A stretch of 41,246 nucleotides of DNA from the NCBI GenBank assembly GCA_005884765.1, contig VAZV01000197.1, positions 1 through 41,246 of the forward strand, written 5' to 3'. Made by a program: the position numbers and the translations under genes. Positions within the stretch are counted from its first letter, which is position 1; the number at the start of each line of letters is the position of its first letter. The notes beneath the pieces were generated by a model. The model saw only the letters and a list, made by a program, of their open reading frames with translations. It was not told the DNA's origin and did not search any database. The DNA is from Alphaproteobacteria bacterium. Its GTDB lineage: Bacteria > Pseudomonadota > Alphaproteobacteria > Rhizobiales > Xanthobacteraceae. Shown here one piece after another: positions 30,540-38,449 of the stretch.

Positions 30540-30681
30540 GGGTTTCTCCCCTTTTTTGGTTTTGAATTCCTTGAGGCTGCCTCACGGCGGAGATAGTGGT
30601 CGGCAAAACGGTAGTTACACTGCGAGGTCCGTTATCGCGCCATCAGCCGCACGCCTGTGCGAAGGACGCGGTACGTCGCCG

Positions 30682-31572
30682 CTAGCGTCCGTCGTACTGT
30701 TCAGGTCCCATCGCGAAGGCCCATTGCTCGTGGCCGGCCGCGTAGGTGCGGTTGGTCTGCGCCGGATTGCGGTTGACGAGCGGACGCAGGTACATCGGAT
30801 GCGTGGCGCTGCGCACCTCGTGCTCGACCGTGAACAGGTGCCTGCCGTCAGCGGGATCGACGATGTCGCGAAAGCGGTATTGGTATTGGTTGTCTTCCTG
30901 GGAGACCAGGCCGCGCTCCGAGAGCAGGCGGTGGGGAGCTGAGAAATTCGTGATGTAGATCTGCACGTGGTGGCCGTCGTAATCCGGTTGCGGGGAATCG
31001 CTCTCGCGAAATTGCAGATACTGATCCTTTCCGACCTTCACGCGCGCCAAGGCGCCGTCGCCGTTTTTCGGCTCGGCCGGTATTCCCATGAATTTTGGAT
31101 AGAAGGCGCAAATGCCTTTGGTCGTCCCATGCGGCACCTCGAATTCGACATAGGGAATGCCAAGCGTGATGCGTCCGAAGCGCGCGGCATCCGGCTCATA
31201 GCAGCGCACGCGATTGCCCCAGGGACATATCGCCTCGACGTGGTCGTTGTGCTCGCGGAACGCGAACGCGGTGCCGTCAAGCTTCTTTGCGACCGAGGTG
31301 AGCCGATCGAGCAGGGCCTTTCGGCCCGAGATGACAATCCCGGTATGGCCCCGCAGCACCTGCGGTGCGCCGCTCGGCAGGTGAAACTGGCTGCGGCCGA
31401 CATTGACCCACATGTTGCTGTCGGACACCATCAGATAGGGGTCGCGGGTAAGCCCGAGGCCCGCGACATAGAACAACATCGCCAAGCGCTGGTCAGGCAC
31501 TTGGACGTTGACGTGTTCGAGATGGATCGAGTTGCCGAGGTCTTCTTTGGTGCGGTCGAATGGCTGCTGCAT
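30682..31572 (-). CDS. VOC-fold (glyoxalase/dioxygenase superfamily) protein
   Basis: The start at 31572 (MQQPFDRTKEDLGNSIHLEH) has AGGGAG upstream and gives 296 aa; an upstream reading to 31662 is not supported. Two betaalphabetabetabeta modules are visible: HLEHVNVQVPDQRLAMLFYV at the start and a second beginning near GIPYVEFEVPHGT. Candidate metal ligands are H20, H118 (EHNDHVEA) and the acidic residue in FTVEHEVRSATHP. The dioxygenase or lyase substrate is unknown. It shares direction with the LVIVD gene 142 nt downstream, so they may form one unit. Confidence 0.8.
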   Translation of the reverse strand: MQQPFDRTKEDLGNSIHLEHVNVQVPDQRLAMLFYVAGLGLTRDPYLMVSDSNMWVNVGRSQFHLPSGAPQVLRGHTGIVISGRKALLDRLTSVAKKLDGTAFAFREHNDHVEAICPWGNRVRCYEPDAARFGRITLGIPYVEFEVPHGTTKGICAFYPKFMGIPAEPKNGDGALARVKVGKDQYLQFRESDSPQPDYDGHHVQIYITNFSAPHRLLSERGLVSQEDNQYQYRFRDIVDPADGRHLFTVEHEVRSATHPMYLRPLVNRNPAQTNRTYAAGHEQWAFAMGPEQYDGR

Positions 31573-31666
31573 GGAGTTGGGCTCCCTGATGCTTTGGCGC
31601 ACATCATAATGAAGCGCGGCGCCCAATCCAACAATTCCGTAGCGCATGTCGAGGCTGCCCACTCGG

Positions 31667-31771
31667 CTAACACAGCGATTGCCAAACGGGCCACGCCAAC
31701 GCGATCCAGACCGCGAGGAACGTCACAAGCTTCAAATATTTCAAAATAAAATAACGCGAGCGCGATTTCAT
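31667..31771 (-). CDS. possible 34-residue membrane peptide
   Basis: The frame encodes MKSRSRYFILKYLKLVTFLA followed by a hydrophobic, Trp-containing tail ending in SLC. A basic N-terminus and a single membrane helix look like a real small protein, but the ribosome site (GGGCGG) is poor. The start is inside one arm of an inverted repeat (GCGATTTCA at 31762-31770, TGAAATCGC at 31804-31812). The 323-nt gap between the VOC and WG genes holds nothing else coding that I can support; a small hairpin, ACCGCCT/AGGCGGT, lies at 31829-31845. Confidence 0.35.
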   Translation of the reverse strand: MKSRSRYFILKYLKLVTFLAVWIALAWPVWQSLC

Positions 31772-31895
31772 CACGGGTCCGCCCTCGCTCAGGCTCGCTT
31801 GCTGAAATCGCATCGATGGTTGAGAACACCGCCTCCGAGGCGGTATTTCCGATTCTGGCGAGAGATTTATTGCAGGCGCGGGCTCGATGCCGAGC

Positions 31896-33896
31896 TCAGG
31901 GCTCTACCTTGCACGCGAACTGGCCGGTCGGCCATTGCACGGGATCATCATCGGCACAGGCAATGCCCGCCACTGGCTGGCCGCGCCGGTCAATCGCACA
32001 CCATTTGCCGTCGTGTTTCGCCCAGGCGACGCCGCGCAGGCGTGGCGCGAAATAGACCGGTTCGTCGTATTGCGGCTCGATGATCACCTGTCCGGCGGTG
32101 TCGACCAGCCCCCACTTGCCGTCCTTGAGAAAGGTCAGGAGGCCGTACTCGAGGGTGATGCCGATGCGCTCGGCACCGATGTCGATCCAGCTTTCCCCAT
32201 TTCGCGACAGGATCGTGCGCTTGCCGTCGCTTTGCGACATGATGGCGGAGTTGATATCGCACATGACGCCGGGACGCTGCGGAATGGCCCAGGACTGATC
32301 CTTGAGCCGCAGCACGCCGGTCGCACCGGAGAGCGTGACGAAGGCGGTATCGGCATCGCGCCGCCGCGCGGCATCAAATTTCGGCTCGATCAGCCAAGTG
32401 CCGTCAGACCGCATGAAGCCGCGCTTACCGTCAACAGATGCAACGAAGATATCGCCGCCGCCCGACAGGTAGTCGAATCGGGGCTCGAGCAGCCAGTGGC
32501 CGTCCGCCCCGATGCGTCCCCACTTGCCGTCGAGCTTCACGTTCTTGGCGCCGGGTGTTGTCGGAGCCACCGCCTCGAACTGCAAGGGGGTCACGGGCTT
32601 CGAGCCGGCGTCGACCAAACTGAACTTGTCGCCGATCTTCAAGGTGAATGGCGGAACGCTGCCGCATGCGGCGTCGAGCAGCCGACCATCCGGCGGCTGC
32701 AGCGGGCTGCCGTCCCCCTTGAAGTAGAACCACTCCTTGTTCTTGTAGGCGGTCAGCCGGCCATCGGCGCAACGCTGGATCGTCTGATCGTAATCGGCGT
32801 CGAGCACGATGCGGCCGTCGAGGTCGAGGAGGCCCCACTGCTCATCCTTTTTGAAGTGCCAGCCGAACACGCCATTGGAGCCGCCGAACTCAATGGCGGC
32901 ATGGACCTGCTGATAGTTGGTCTGGAACACCCACCTACCGGCACGGTCGATCACGCCAAAGATGCCATCTTGCGCAGCCGACGTGCGGCCAAAGCCCGGG
33001 CTGAACGGCCAGGCCTTGTCGAAGACCGGCTCGATCGCGAAATTCCCGGTCCGGTCGATGAAGCCGACCTTGCCGTTGAGCGTCACGCGCGCCAAGCCGT
33101 CGCGCAATGGATCTACCTGCTCGAATTTTGGCTTGGTCAGCCAGCTTCCGTCGGCGCGCGCCAGTCCCCACAACTTTTCCCTTTGCACCCAGCGGATCGA
33201 GGCATCGTCCTTGTCGAACTCGCGCGAGGTGACCGGTGGCACAATCCATTGTCCCGACATGTCGACGATGCCGGTATTTTTGGATTCGAAAGACGATCCA
33301 AGGACGCTGATAAAGCCGCTGGGGTCCACCCAGGTCTCTGAAAAGTCTTCGCCACCTTTCATGCCGCCGAGTTCGCGATGTTCCGACACGGCAAAACGAT
33401 CGGGAGCGATCGCGCGGATAAATCCGTATTTCGGCTCGATGATCATCTTGCCATCGCGATCGATCAGGCCGGACTTGCCTTCGACGTCGACCTGCGCGAA
33501 GCCGAATTTGTAGTCGTCGACGATGCGATACCGCGGCGTGACGACCTCGCGTCCTTCCTCGTCGACGAAGCCGTAGAGACCGCCGAGGCGGACGGCAGCT
33601 CGGTTGTCAGAGAACGTGCCGATCCAATCGTATTGCGGGGCCACCGCGACCGTGCCGTCGCGACGGACCGCGCCACACAGGCCGCCTGGAAACGTGCACG
33701 TCGCAAGCGGAAAGGTGAGCGGCCTGGTCGTTGCGGGAGGACGGTCATTCATGGCCTGGAGGTCTGCCGCGACCTTGCCTTGCAGGATAGCCTTGCCGGC
33801 GGGCGTCAGGTCCAACGGCTTATCCTGCGCCAGCGCGCCATGCGCCAGGATGACCGCAATCAACGTGACGACCTTCGACCACATGCGTGCCGCCAT
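31896..33896 (-). CDS. exported WG-repeat protein (666 aa)
   Basis: The start at 33896 (MAARMWSKVVTLIAVILAHG) gives a short Sec signal peptide cleaved after ALA; ATGs further upstream add 10-21 residues without a ribosome site. The mature protein is built of WG-type beta repeats of about 40-50 residues: YGFVDEEGREVVTPRYRIVD, SGLIDRDGKMIIEPKYGFIR, WGLARADGSWLTKPKFEQVD, VGFIDRTGNFAIEPVFDKAW, WGLLDLDGRIVLDADYD and WGLVDTAGQVIIEPQYDEPV, among others. Such repeats form extended solenoids thought to bind proteins or glycans. It lies 82 nt after fliP in the same direction and may be read from the fliO promoter. Any flagellar role is only suggested by position. Confidence 0.82.
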   Translation of the reverse strand: MAARMWSKVVTLIAVILAHGALAQDKPLDLTPAGKAILQGKVAADLQAMNDRPPATTRPLTFPLATCTFPGGLCGAVRRDGTVAVAPQYDWIGTFSDNRAAVRLGGLYGFVDEEGREVVTPRYRIVDDYKFGFAQVDVEGKSGLIDRDGKMIIEPKYGFIRAIAPDRFAVSEHRELGGMKGGEDFSETWVDPSGFISVLGSSFESKNTGIVDMSGQWIVPPVTSREFDKDDASIRWVQREKLWGLARADGSWLTKPKFEQVDPLRDGLARVTLNGKVGFIDRTGNFAIEPVFDKAWPFSPGFGRTSAAQDGIFGVIDRAGRWVFQTNYQQVHAAIEFGGSNGVFGWHFKKDEQWGLLDLDGRIVLDADYDQTIQRCADGRLTAYKNKEWFYFKGDGSPLQPPDGRLLDAACGSVPPFTLKIGDKFSLVDAGSKPVTPLQFEAVAPTTPGAKNVKLDGKWGRIGADGHWLLEPRFDYLSGGGDIFVASVDGKRGFMRSDGTWLIEPKFDAARRRDADTAFVTLSGATGVLRLKDQSWAIPQRPGVMCDINSAIMSQSDGKRTILSRNGESWIDIGAERIGITLEYGLLTFLKDGKWGLVDTAGQVIIEPQYDEPVYFAPRLRGVAWAKHDGKWCAIDRRGQPVAGIACADDDPVQWPTGQFACKVEP

Positions 33897-33978
33897 GCCC
33901 TGTTTGCTAACAGTCCGGTGCGTCATCGACGGAGTAGGGGCCATACGTGGCGAGAGCATGTCAGAATGGCGCGGCAGC

Positions 33979-34731
33979 CTATCCGCCGTAGCTCTGCACC
34001 AGACTTCCCGCCACCAGCGACCAGCCGTCGACCAGCACGAAGAAGATCAGCTTGAACGGCAGCGACACCACGACCGGCGGCAGCATCATCATGCCCATCG
34101 ACATCAAGACGGATGCCACCACGAGATCGATGATCAGGAAGGGGAGGAACAACAAGAAGCCGATCTCGAAGGCGCGCTTGAGTTCCGAGATCATGAAGGC
34201 CGGCACCAGGATCCGCAGCGACATGTCGTCCGGTGTCGCCGCCGGCGGCTCGCCGGACAGATCCATGAACAGCTTCAAGTCCTTTTCGCGCACGTTCTTT
34301 TGCATGAAGCCGCGCAGCGGCACCGAGGCGCGCTGTAACGCGTCCTCGACGCTGATCTGGTTGGCGATCAGAGGCTTGATGCCGGCGTCGTAGGATTTCT
34401 GCAAGACCGGCCCCATCACGAAGGCGGTCAAGAACATCGCGAGCGCAATGATCACGGAATTCGGCGGCGCGGTCGCGGTGCCCATGGCGGTGCGCAGCAG
34501 CGACAGCACCACGACGATGCGGGTGAACGACGTCATCATGATCAGGATCGACGGCGCGATCGACAGCACCGTCAGAAGCGCGATCAGCTGGATCGCGCGC
34601 TCGGTGACGCCGCCGTTGCCCTGGCCGAGATTGATACTGATATCTTGCGCGAAGGCGCCATCCGCCAGTGTTCCGGCGGCTATCAGTGTGATTAGGAATA
34701 AAACTCTACGCGGAAGGTTATCGGACCTCAC
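33979..34731 (-). CDS. fliP: flagellar export gate protein FliP
   Basis: FliP is a core subunit of the inner-membrane export gate (FliP5-FliQ4-FliR1). The 250-aa precursor has a cleavable signal peptide (RRVLFLITLIAAGTLADGAF), characteristic of FliP. It has the conserved helices LIALLTVLSIAPSILIMMTS with FTRIVVVLSLLRTAMGT, and the C-terminal LLFLPFLIIDLVVASVLMSM and MMMLPPVVVSLPFKLIFFVL. Its ATG overlaps the fliO stop (ATGA, 34728-34731). The partners fliQ and fliR are at 37.4-38.4 kb on the other strand. Confidence 0.97.
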   Translation of the reverse strand: MRSDNLPRRVLFLITLIAAGTLADGAFAQDISINLGQGNGGVTERAIQLIALLTVLSIAPSILIMMTSFTRIVVVLSLLRTAMGTATAPPNSVIIALAMFLTAFVMGPVLQKSYDAGIKPLIANQISVEDALQRASVPLRGFMQKNVREKDLKLFMDLSGEPPAATPDDMSLRILVPAFMISELKRAFEIGFLLFLPFLIIDLVVASVLMSMGMMMLPPVVVSLPFKLIFFVLVDGWSLVAGSLVQSYGG

Positions 34732-35684
34732 GAAGACGGCTTTGGACGGCCGAGCAGCGAGGCCATTTCGTCTTCGAGATTTTCAAAGCCGCTCTTGGGT
34801 GGAGGCGGCGGCGCTTCGCTGCGCGAGGGCCGGACCGGCGGCTCGGGCGCGACCGGCGGTGCCATCGGCTCGCCCGCGGGCCGGCGAAGCGCCGCTTCCA
34901 GCCGCTGCGCCATCTCGGCGAGATTTTGGTCGGCGTCGGAGGGGATCGGAGGCGGAGGAGGCGGTGCGGCAGCGCGTTCCGGCGCGCGGACCGAAGGTGG
35001 CGCTTTCGGCGGTTCGCTCGAACGCTGTGGCCGCGGCATCAACGGCTCGCCGCGGGTGACGCGCGTCGGCATCGGTTCAGGCCGCGATTCGGATCGCGAT
35101 TCGGGTCGCGGTTCGGATCGTGGTTCGGATCTTGGCTCCGCGCGGCCGCCGGGCGGCTCCGGCGCGAAGCCGGCCAGTGGAAGATCGATGCGATCATTGC
35201 GGCGCTCCGACGGCACCGGCGCCGGGCGGCGGACTTCATCGGCAAAGGACGGCCGCACCGGACGCGGCGGCGGCTCCGGCATTTGCGGTTCCGGCCGATC
35301 TTCCGACTTCGCGCTTTCGCTGTCGGCCCAGACGGCATCGGGCAGCGGCGCGATGCGGGGCGGTGGCAGCTCGGCCCCGATGCTGCCGGGCAGCCGCTGC
35401 GGGAGCTGATCCCGGGCTGGTTGCGCGCGCACGATGTGGGATTCGACCACGATATCGGTCGGACCACCGATCATGATCAGATGCTCGACGTTATCGCGCC
35501 GTACCAGCACCAGCCGGCGGCGGCCATCCACGGCGGAGGCGTCGATCACGGCCAGTCGCGGCATCCGGCCGCGATTGGTGTTGGCGCCCAGGCGATTGGT
35601 GGCGAATCGGCGAACCAGCCAGGCGGCGACGCCGATCAGCGCCAGCACCGCCACAAATGCAAAGAAAAAGGTCACTGCCTGCAT
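34728..35684 (-). CDS. fliO: FliO-like flagellar biosynthesis protein with long Pro/Arg-rich tail
   Basis: FliO helps assemble the FliP ring. Here one N-terminal membrane helix (residues about 5-24, TFFFAFVAVLALIGVAAWLV) is followed by a small FliO domain (LGANTNRGRMPRLAVIDASA, then VDGRRRLVLVRRDNVEHLIM with IGGPTDIVVES). Unusually, residues 90-318 are a low-complexity tail rich in Pro, Arg, Glu and Ser, including SEPRSEPRPESRSESRPEP, ending in a possible amphipathic helix (FENLEDEMASLLGRP). E. coli FliO is only about 120 aa. GGGGA precedes the ATG by 6 nt. It overlaps fliP and is divergent from flgB. Confidence 0.88.
   Translation of the reverse strand: MQAVTFFFAFVAVLALIGVAAWLVRRFATNRLGANTNRGRMPRLAVIDASAVDGRRRLVLVRRDNVEHLIMIGGPTDIVVESHIVRAQPARDQLPQRLPGSIGAELPPPRIAPLPDAVWADSESAKSEDRPEPQMPEPPPRPVRPSFADEVRRPAPVPSERRNDRIDLPLAGFAPEPPGGRAEPRSEPRSEPRPESRSESRPEPMPTRVTRGEPLMPRPQRSSEPPKAPPSVRAPERAAAPPPPPPIPSDADQNLAEMAQRLEAALRRPAGEPMAPPVAPEPPVRPSRSEAPPPPPKSGFENLEDEMASLLGRPKPSS
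35074..35133. repeat. five tandem 12-nt units in the fliO tail
   Basis: Units such as GATTCGGATCGC and GGTTCGGATCGT repeat five times in phase with the minus-strand frame, encoding (S/P)-E-(P/S)-R motifs. This is in-frame low-complexity expansion within the FliO tail. Confidence 0.8.
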
Positions 35685-35803
35685 GCTCGTCCCCGGCGAA
35701 AGCCGCTTTCTCCAAGCCTATCGCTCCAAGCCTATCGCCTGCCGCTCGCGATGCGACAGACGCCTAAGGGAGCCTGAGGATGGAACTATCTCTTAACCCG
35801 TCA

Positions 35804-35818
35804 CGGCAGGAACTGCCG
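35804..35818. promoter_or_regulatory. CGGCAG-GAA-CTGCCG palindrome, candidate FlbD site
   Basis: A perfect 6+6 inverted repeat with a 3-nt centre, of the same CGGC-N7-GCCG type as upstream of flgI. It lies about 120 bp upstream of the fliO start and 240 bp upstream of flgB, in their shared intergenic region. Confidence 0.5.
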
Positions 35819-35987
35819 CCACATTCCTTAATAACCTATGAATCGTCTGGACCAAAACGACTTCTTGCGTTTCGCCTGAACGCCGAACGAGTTGGGTTAA
35901 CGCAGACTTCGTGGCGAAAATGCGCTCGAATGGATCGAACCGCGGCAATTGGGCCTGCGGACATCGTCGCGATCAGCCCTCGCCATT

Positions 35988-36003
35988 TTAACTCGCTATT
36001 AAC
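35988..36003 (+). promoter_or_regulatory. CtrA-type box upstream of flgB
   Basis: TTAACTCGCTATTAAC is a perfect TTAA-N7-TTAAC box, with the CCAT extension also seen at flagellin, fliX and fliL. It ends 52 nt before the flgB ATG, as expected for a CtrA-activated early flagellar promoter. Confidence 0.75.
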
Positions 36004-36010
36004 CATACAC

Positions 36011-36025
36011 GCGGCAAATTCTGCC
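36011..36025 (+). promoter_or_regulatory. GCGGCAAATTCTGCC element near the flgB start site, candidate FlbD site
   Basis: GGCA-AATTC-TGCC begins 8 nt after the CtrA box and would overlap the transcription start. In Caulobacter, FlbD represses early promoters from such a position. The right half ends GCCT rather than GCCG. Confidence 0.45.
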
Positions 36026-36055
36026 TAGCTGCTGGCGGCGAAGGGGAGTGGCGCG

Positions 36056-36463
36056 ATGTCGATCAACGATCTTCCGGTGCTCTCGGCGCTGCGCACCAAG
36101 ATGCAGTGGCATCAGGAACGCCAGCGCGTCCTTTCCGAAAACGTCTCCAATTCCGACACCCCGAACTTCAAGCCGCGCGACCTGGTCGAACCGAAATTCG
36201 ACAAGACCGGCGCTGCCGCCGGATCGATGGGGACGCTGGCCATGATGCGAACCGCGACCAGCCATATCGCGCCCGCCAATGGCGGTGGCGATAGTTTCGA
36301 CCAGAACCGCAAGGCCGGCTTCGAGACGCGCCCCGCCGGCAACGCCGTCAATCTCGAGGACGAGATGCTCAAGGTCTCGGCCAACCAGATGGATTACGCC
36401 GCGGTGACCTCGCTCTACAGCAAGAGCCTGCACCTTCTCAAGACCGCGATCGGAAAGGGCTAG
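36056..36463 (+). CDS. flgB: flagellar proximal rod protein FlgB
   Basis: The 135-aa rod protein has the N-terminal helix and motif (MQWHQERQRVLSENVSNSDT, then PNFKPRDL) and the C-terminal helix (ANQMDYAAVTSLYSKSLHLL). It forms part of the proximal rod attached to the MS-ring. AGGGGAG lies 8 nt before the ATG. It heads the run flgB-flgC-fliE-fliQ-fliR-flhB, preceded by a perfect CtrA-type box. Confidence 0.96.
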   Translation: MSINDLPVLSALRTKMQWHQERQRVLSENVSNSDTPNFKPRDLVEPKFDKTGAAAGSMGTLAMMRTATSHIAPANGGGDSFDQNRKAGFETRPAGNAVNLEDEMLKVSANQMDYAAVTSLYSKSLHLLKTAIGKG

Positions 36464-36494
36464 CGCATGATCGGCAACAGGGAGCGGCGACAGC

Positions 36495-36920
36495 ATGGCT
36501 GACGATTCAAGCGACTTCGTCCGCTCGATGGGGATTGCGACGTCCGGGCTGCGCGCGCAGGCCGGCCGGATTCGGGTGATCTCGGAGAACATCGCCAACG
36601 CCGATTCCACCGCGCCGACCGCCGGCGGCAACCCCTATCGCCGCAAGGTCCCGACTTTTTCCTCCGCGCTCGACCGCGCGCTCGATGCCAGGGTGGTCGC
36701 CCTGGGCAAGATCAAGCCCGACAATTCGGCATTTCGCACCAAATATGAACCGAGCAACCCGGCCGCGGACGCGAGCGGCAACGTCAAATATCCGAACGTC
36801 AACCCGATGATCGAAATGACCGACATGCGCGATGCGCAGCGGTCTTATGAAGCGAACCTCAACGTCATCAGCGCCACGCGCCGGATGATCCAACGCACTC
36901 TCGACATCCTCAAGAGCTGA
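36495..36920 (+). CDS. flgC: flagellar proximal rod protein FlgC
   Basis: The 141-aa protein has the rod motif (SGLRAQAGRIRVISENIANA, DSTAPTAGGNPYRRKV), the FlgC-specific middle YPNVNPMIEMTDMRDAQRSY, and the C-terminal helix ending in TLDILKS. It is exported without signal cleavage. It starts 31 nt after flgB with GGGAG upstream. Confidence 0.96.
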   Translation: MADDSSDFVRSMGIATSGLRAQAGRIRVISENIANADSTAPTAGGNPYRRKVPTFSSALDRALDARVVALGKIKPDNSAFRTKYEPSNPAADASGNVKYPNVNPMIEMTDMRDAQRSYEANLNVISATRRMIQRTLDILKS

Positions 36921-36937
36921 CCAGGAGAGCTTATATC

Positions 36938-37249
36938 ATGGCATCCCCTACAGTTGCCGCGAACGCCTACGCCAATCTCGCCCGCATCCTCGATACCGGC
37001 GGTGCCAACAAGGGCGCCGAGCCGGGCGGCGGACCGTCGTTCGGCGCGTTGCTCAAGGACGCGATTGGAAGCGTGTTGGACGCCGGAAAGAAATCCGATA
37101 CGCAGACCGTGGCGATGGCGTCGGGCAAGGCCAACGTGATGGATGTGGTGACGGCGGTGGCCGAAACCGATGTCGCGGTTTCGACACTGGTGTCGGTGCG
37201 CGACCGCGTCATCCAGTCCTATGAAGACATCATGAAGATGTCGATCTGA
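36938..37249 (+). CDS. fliE: MS-ring to rod junction protein FliE
   Basis: The 103-aa protein has the FliE pattern: a variable N-terminus, FGALLKDAIGSVLDAGKKSD, then VMDVVTAVAETDVAVSTLVS and RDRVIQSYEDIMKMSI at the end. FliE joins the MS-ring to the rod and is the first substrate exported. AGGAG precedes the ATG, 17 nt after flgC. A palindromic repeat follows and separates it from fliQ. Confidence 0.95.
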   Translation: MASPTVAANAYANLARILDTGGANKGAEPGGGPSFGALLKDAIGSVLDAGKKSDTQTVAMASGKANVMDVVTAVAETDVAVSTLVSVRDRVIQSYEDIMKMSI

Positions 37250-37252
37250 GTT

Positions 37253-37351
37253 GTCATTCCGGGGCGGAGCGAAGCGACGAGCCCGGAATCCATAACCACG
37301 ATCGGGAGTATGGATTCCGGGCCTGCGCCAAGTAGCGCATCCCGGAATGAC
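37253..37351. repeat. palindromic intergenic repeat, GTCATTCCGGG family
   Basis: GTCATTCCGGG (37253-37263) and CCCGGAATGAC (37341-37351) are perfect inverted ends. CCCGGAATCCATA (37282-37294) and TATGGATTCCGGG (37309-37321) form the inner hairpin. It is a common Bradyrhizobium intergenic repeat. It occupies the only sizeable gap in the flgB-to-flhB gene run and may reduce read-through into fliQ. Confidence 0.92.
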
Positions 37352-37384
37352 GGTGGTTAAATCGAGTGAAAATGGAAAAACAGA

Positions 37385-37648
37385 ATGACCGGTGCTGAAA
37401 CGCTCGACGTGGCGCGCGATGCGATCTGGACTCTCGTCGTGGTGTCCTCGCCGCTGATGGTGGTCGGCCTCGTGGTCGGCGTCGTGGTATCGCTGTTCCA
37501 GGCGCTGACCCAGATCCAGGAGCAGACGCTGGTGTTCGTGCCGAAAATCCTGGCGATTTTCGTGACGCTATTGCTGGCGCTGCCGTTCATGGCGGATTCG
37601 CTGCACAGCCAGATGATGCGGATATCGTCGCGAATCATAGGCGGTTGA
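37385..37648 (+). CDS. fliQ: flagellar export gate protein FliQ
   Basis: The 87-aa protein has two membrane helices (DAIWTLVVVSSPLMVVGLVV and about 52-72) and the conserved VSLFQALTQIQEQTLVFVPK segment. It forms the export gate with FliP and FliR. The ribosome site is weak (GGAAAA). It lies 135 nt after fliE because of the palindromic repeat and 17 nt before fliR. Confidence 0.96.
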   Translation: MTGAETLDVARDAIWTLVVVSSPLMVVGLVVGVVVSLFQALTQIQEQTLVFVPKILAIFVTLLLALPFMADSLHSQMMRISSRIIGG

Positions 37649-37665
37649 TGCAAAGTGCCTAGGTC

Positions 37666-38436
37666 ATGCGCATCGATATCTCGCTGCTGCCCGCGCTCGC
37701 CGCCGCCTTCATGCTGGTATTCGCCCGCATCGGCGCCATGGTGATGCTGTTGCCGGGGTTAGGGGAGTCCAACATCCCGGTTCGCGTCAAGCTCGCGATC
37801 GCGCTGATGCTGACCCTGGTCATCCTGCCGCTGCACCGCTCCGCCTACCAGATCGACATGCAATCGCTGACGTCGCTATTGATACTGATGTTGCGCGAAA
37901 TCGTCATCGGCATCGTGCTGGGCGCCACCGCGCGGGTGACGCTTGCCGCACTTCAGGTCGCGGGCAGCGTGATCGCCCAGCAAATGGGGCTCGGGTTTGT
38001 CACCTCGGTCGACCCGACCCAGGGCCAGCAGGGCATCCTGATCGGCAACTTCCTCACCATGCTCGGGGTGACGATGCTGTTTGCGACCGACAGCCATCAT
38101 CTTGTCATCGCAGCCCTCAATGACAGCTACCAGATCTTCTCGCCGGGCGAGACGATGGCGAGCGGCGACGTCGCTTCGCTTGCGACTCGCGCTTTCGCGG
38201 CCGCGTTCCGGATCGGCCTGCAGCTGTCCGCACCGTTCCTGGTGTTCGGGCTGGTGTTCAACATCGGGCTCGGCGTGCTGGCGCGGCTGATGCCGCAGAT
38301 GCAGGTCTATTTTGTCGGCGTGCCGTTGTCGATCATGGCAGGCTTTCTCGTGCTTGCCGTCGTCATCGCGGCCATGATGGGAACCTTCCTCGATTACTTC
38401 ATAGGCGTGATGCACGATTTGATGCCGCTCAGGTGA
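37666..38436 (+). CDS. fliR: flagellar export gate protein FliR
   Basis: The 256-aa polytopic protein shows FliR landmarks: FMLVFARIGAMVMLLPGLGE with SNIPVRVKLAIALML, then REIVIGIVLGATARVTLAAL and AQQMGLGFVTSVDPTQGQQG. C-terminal helices include FLVFGLVFNIGLGVLARLMP. It completes the FliP-FliQ-FliR gate. flhB begins 13 nt after its stop. Confidence 0.96.
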   Translation: MRIDISLLPALAAAFMLVFARIGAMVMLLPGLGESNIPVRVKLAIALMLTLVILPLHRSAYQIDMQSLTSLLILMLREIVIGIVLGATARVTLAALQVAGSVIAQQMGLGFVTSVDPTQGQQGILIGNFLTMLGVTMLFATDSHHLVIAALNDSYQIFSPGETMASGDVASLATRAFAAAFRIGLQLSAPFLVFGLVFNIGLGVLARLMPQMQVYFVGVPLSIMAGFLVLAVVIAAMMGTFLDYFIGVMHDLMPLR

Positions 38437-38449
38437 GACCCTTCAGCCC

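Noticed and set aside
31887..33341. 484-codon open frame antisense to the WG-repeat gene
   Set aside because: The WG repeats and signal peptide are on the minus strand; the plus frame lacks any pattern.
35890..35910. TTAAC near the fliO side of the flgB intergenic region as a CtrA box for fliO
   Set aside because: GTTAA-N7-TTCG matches only one half-site on the minus strand; too weak.
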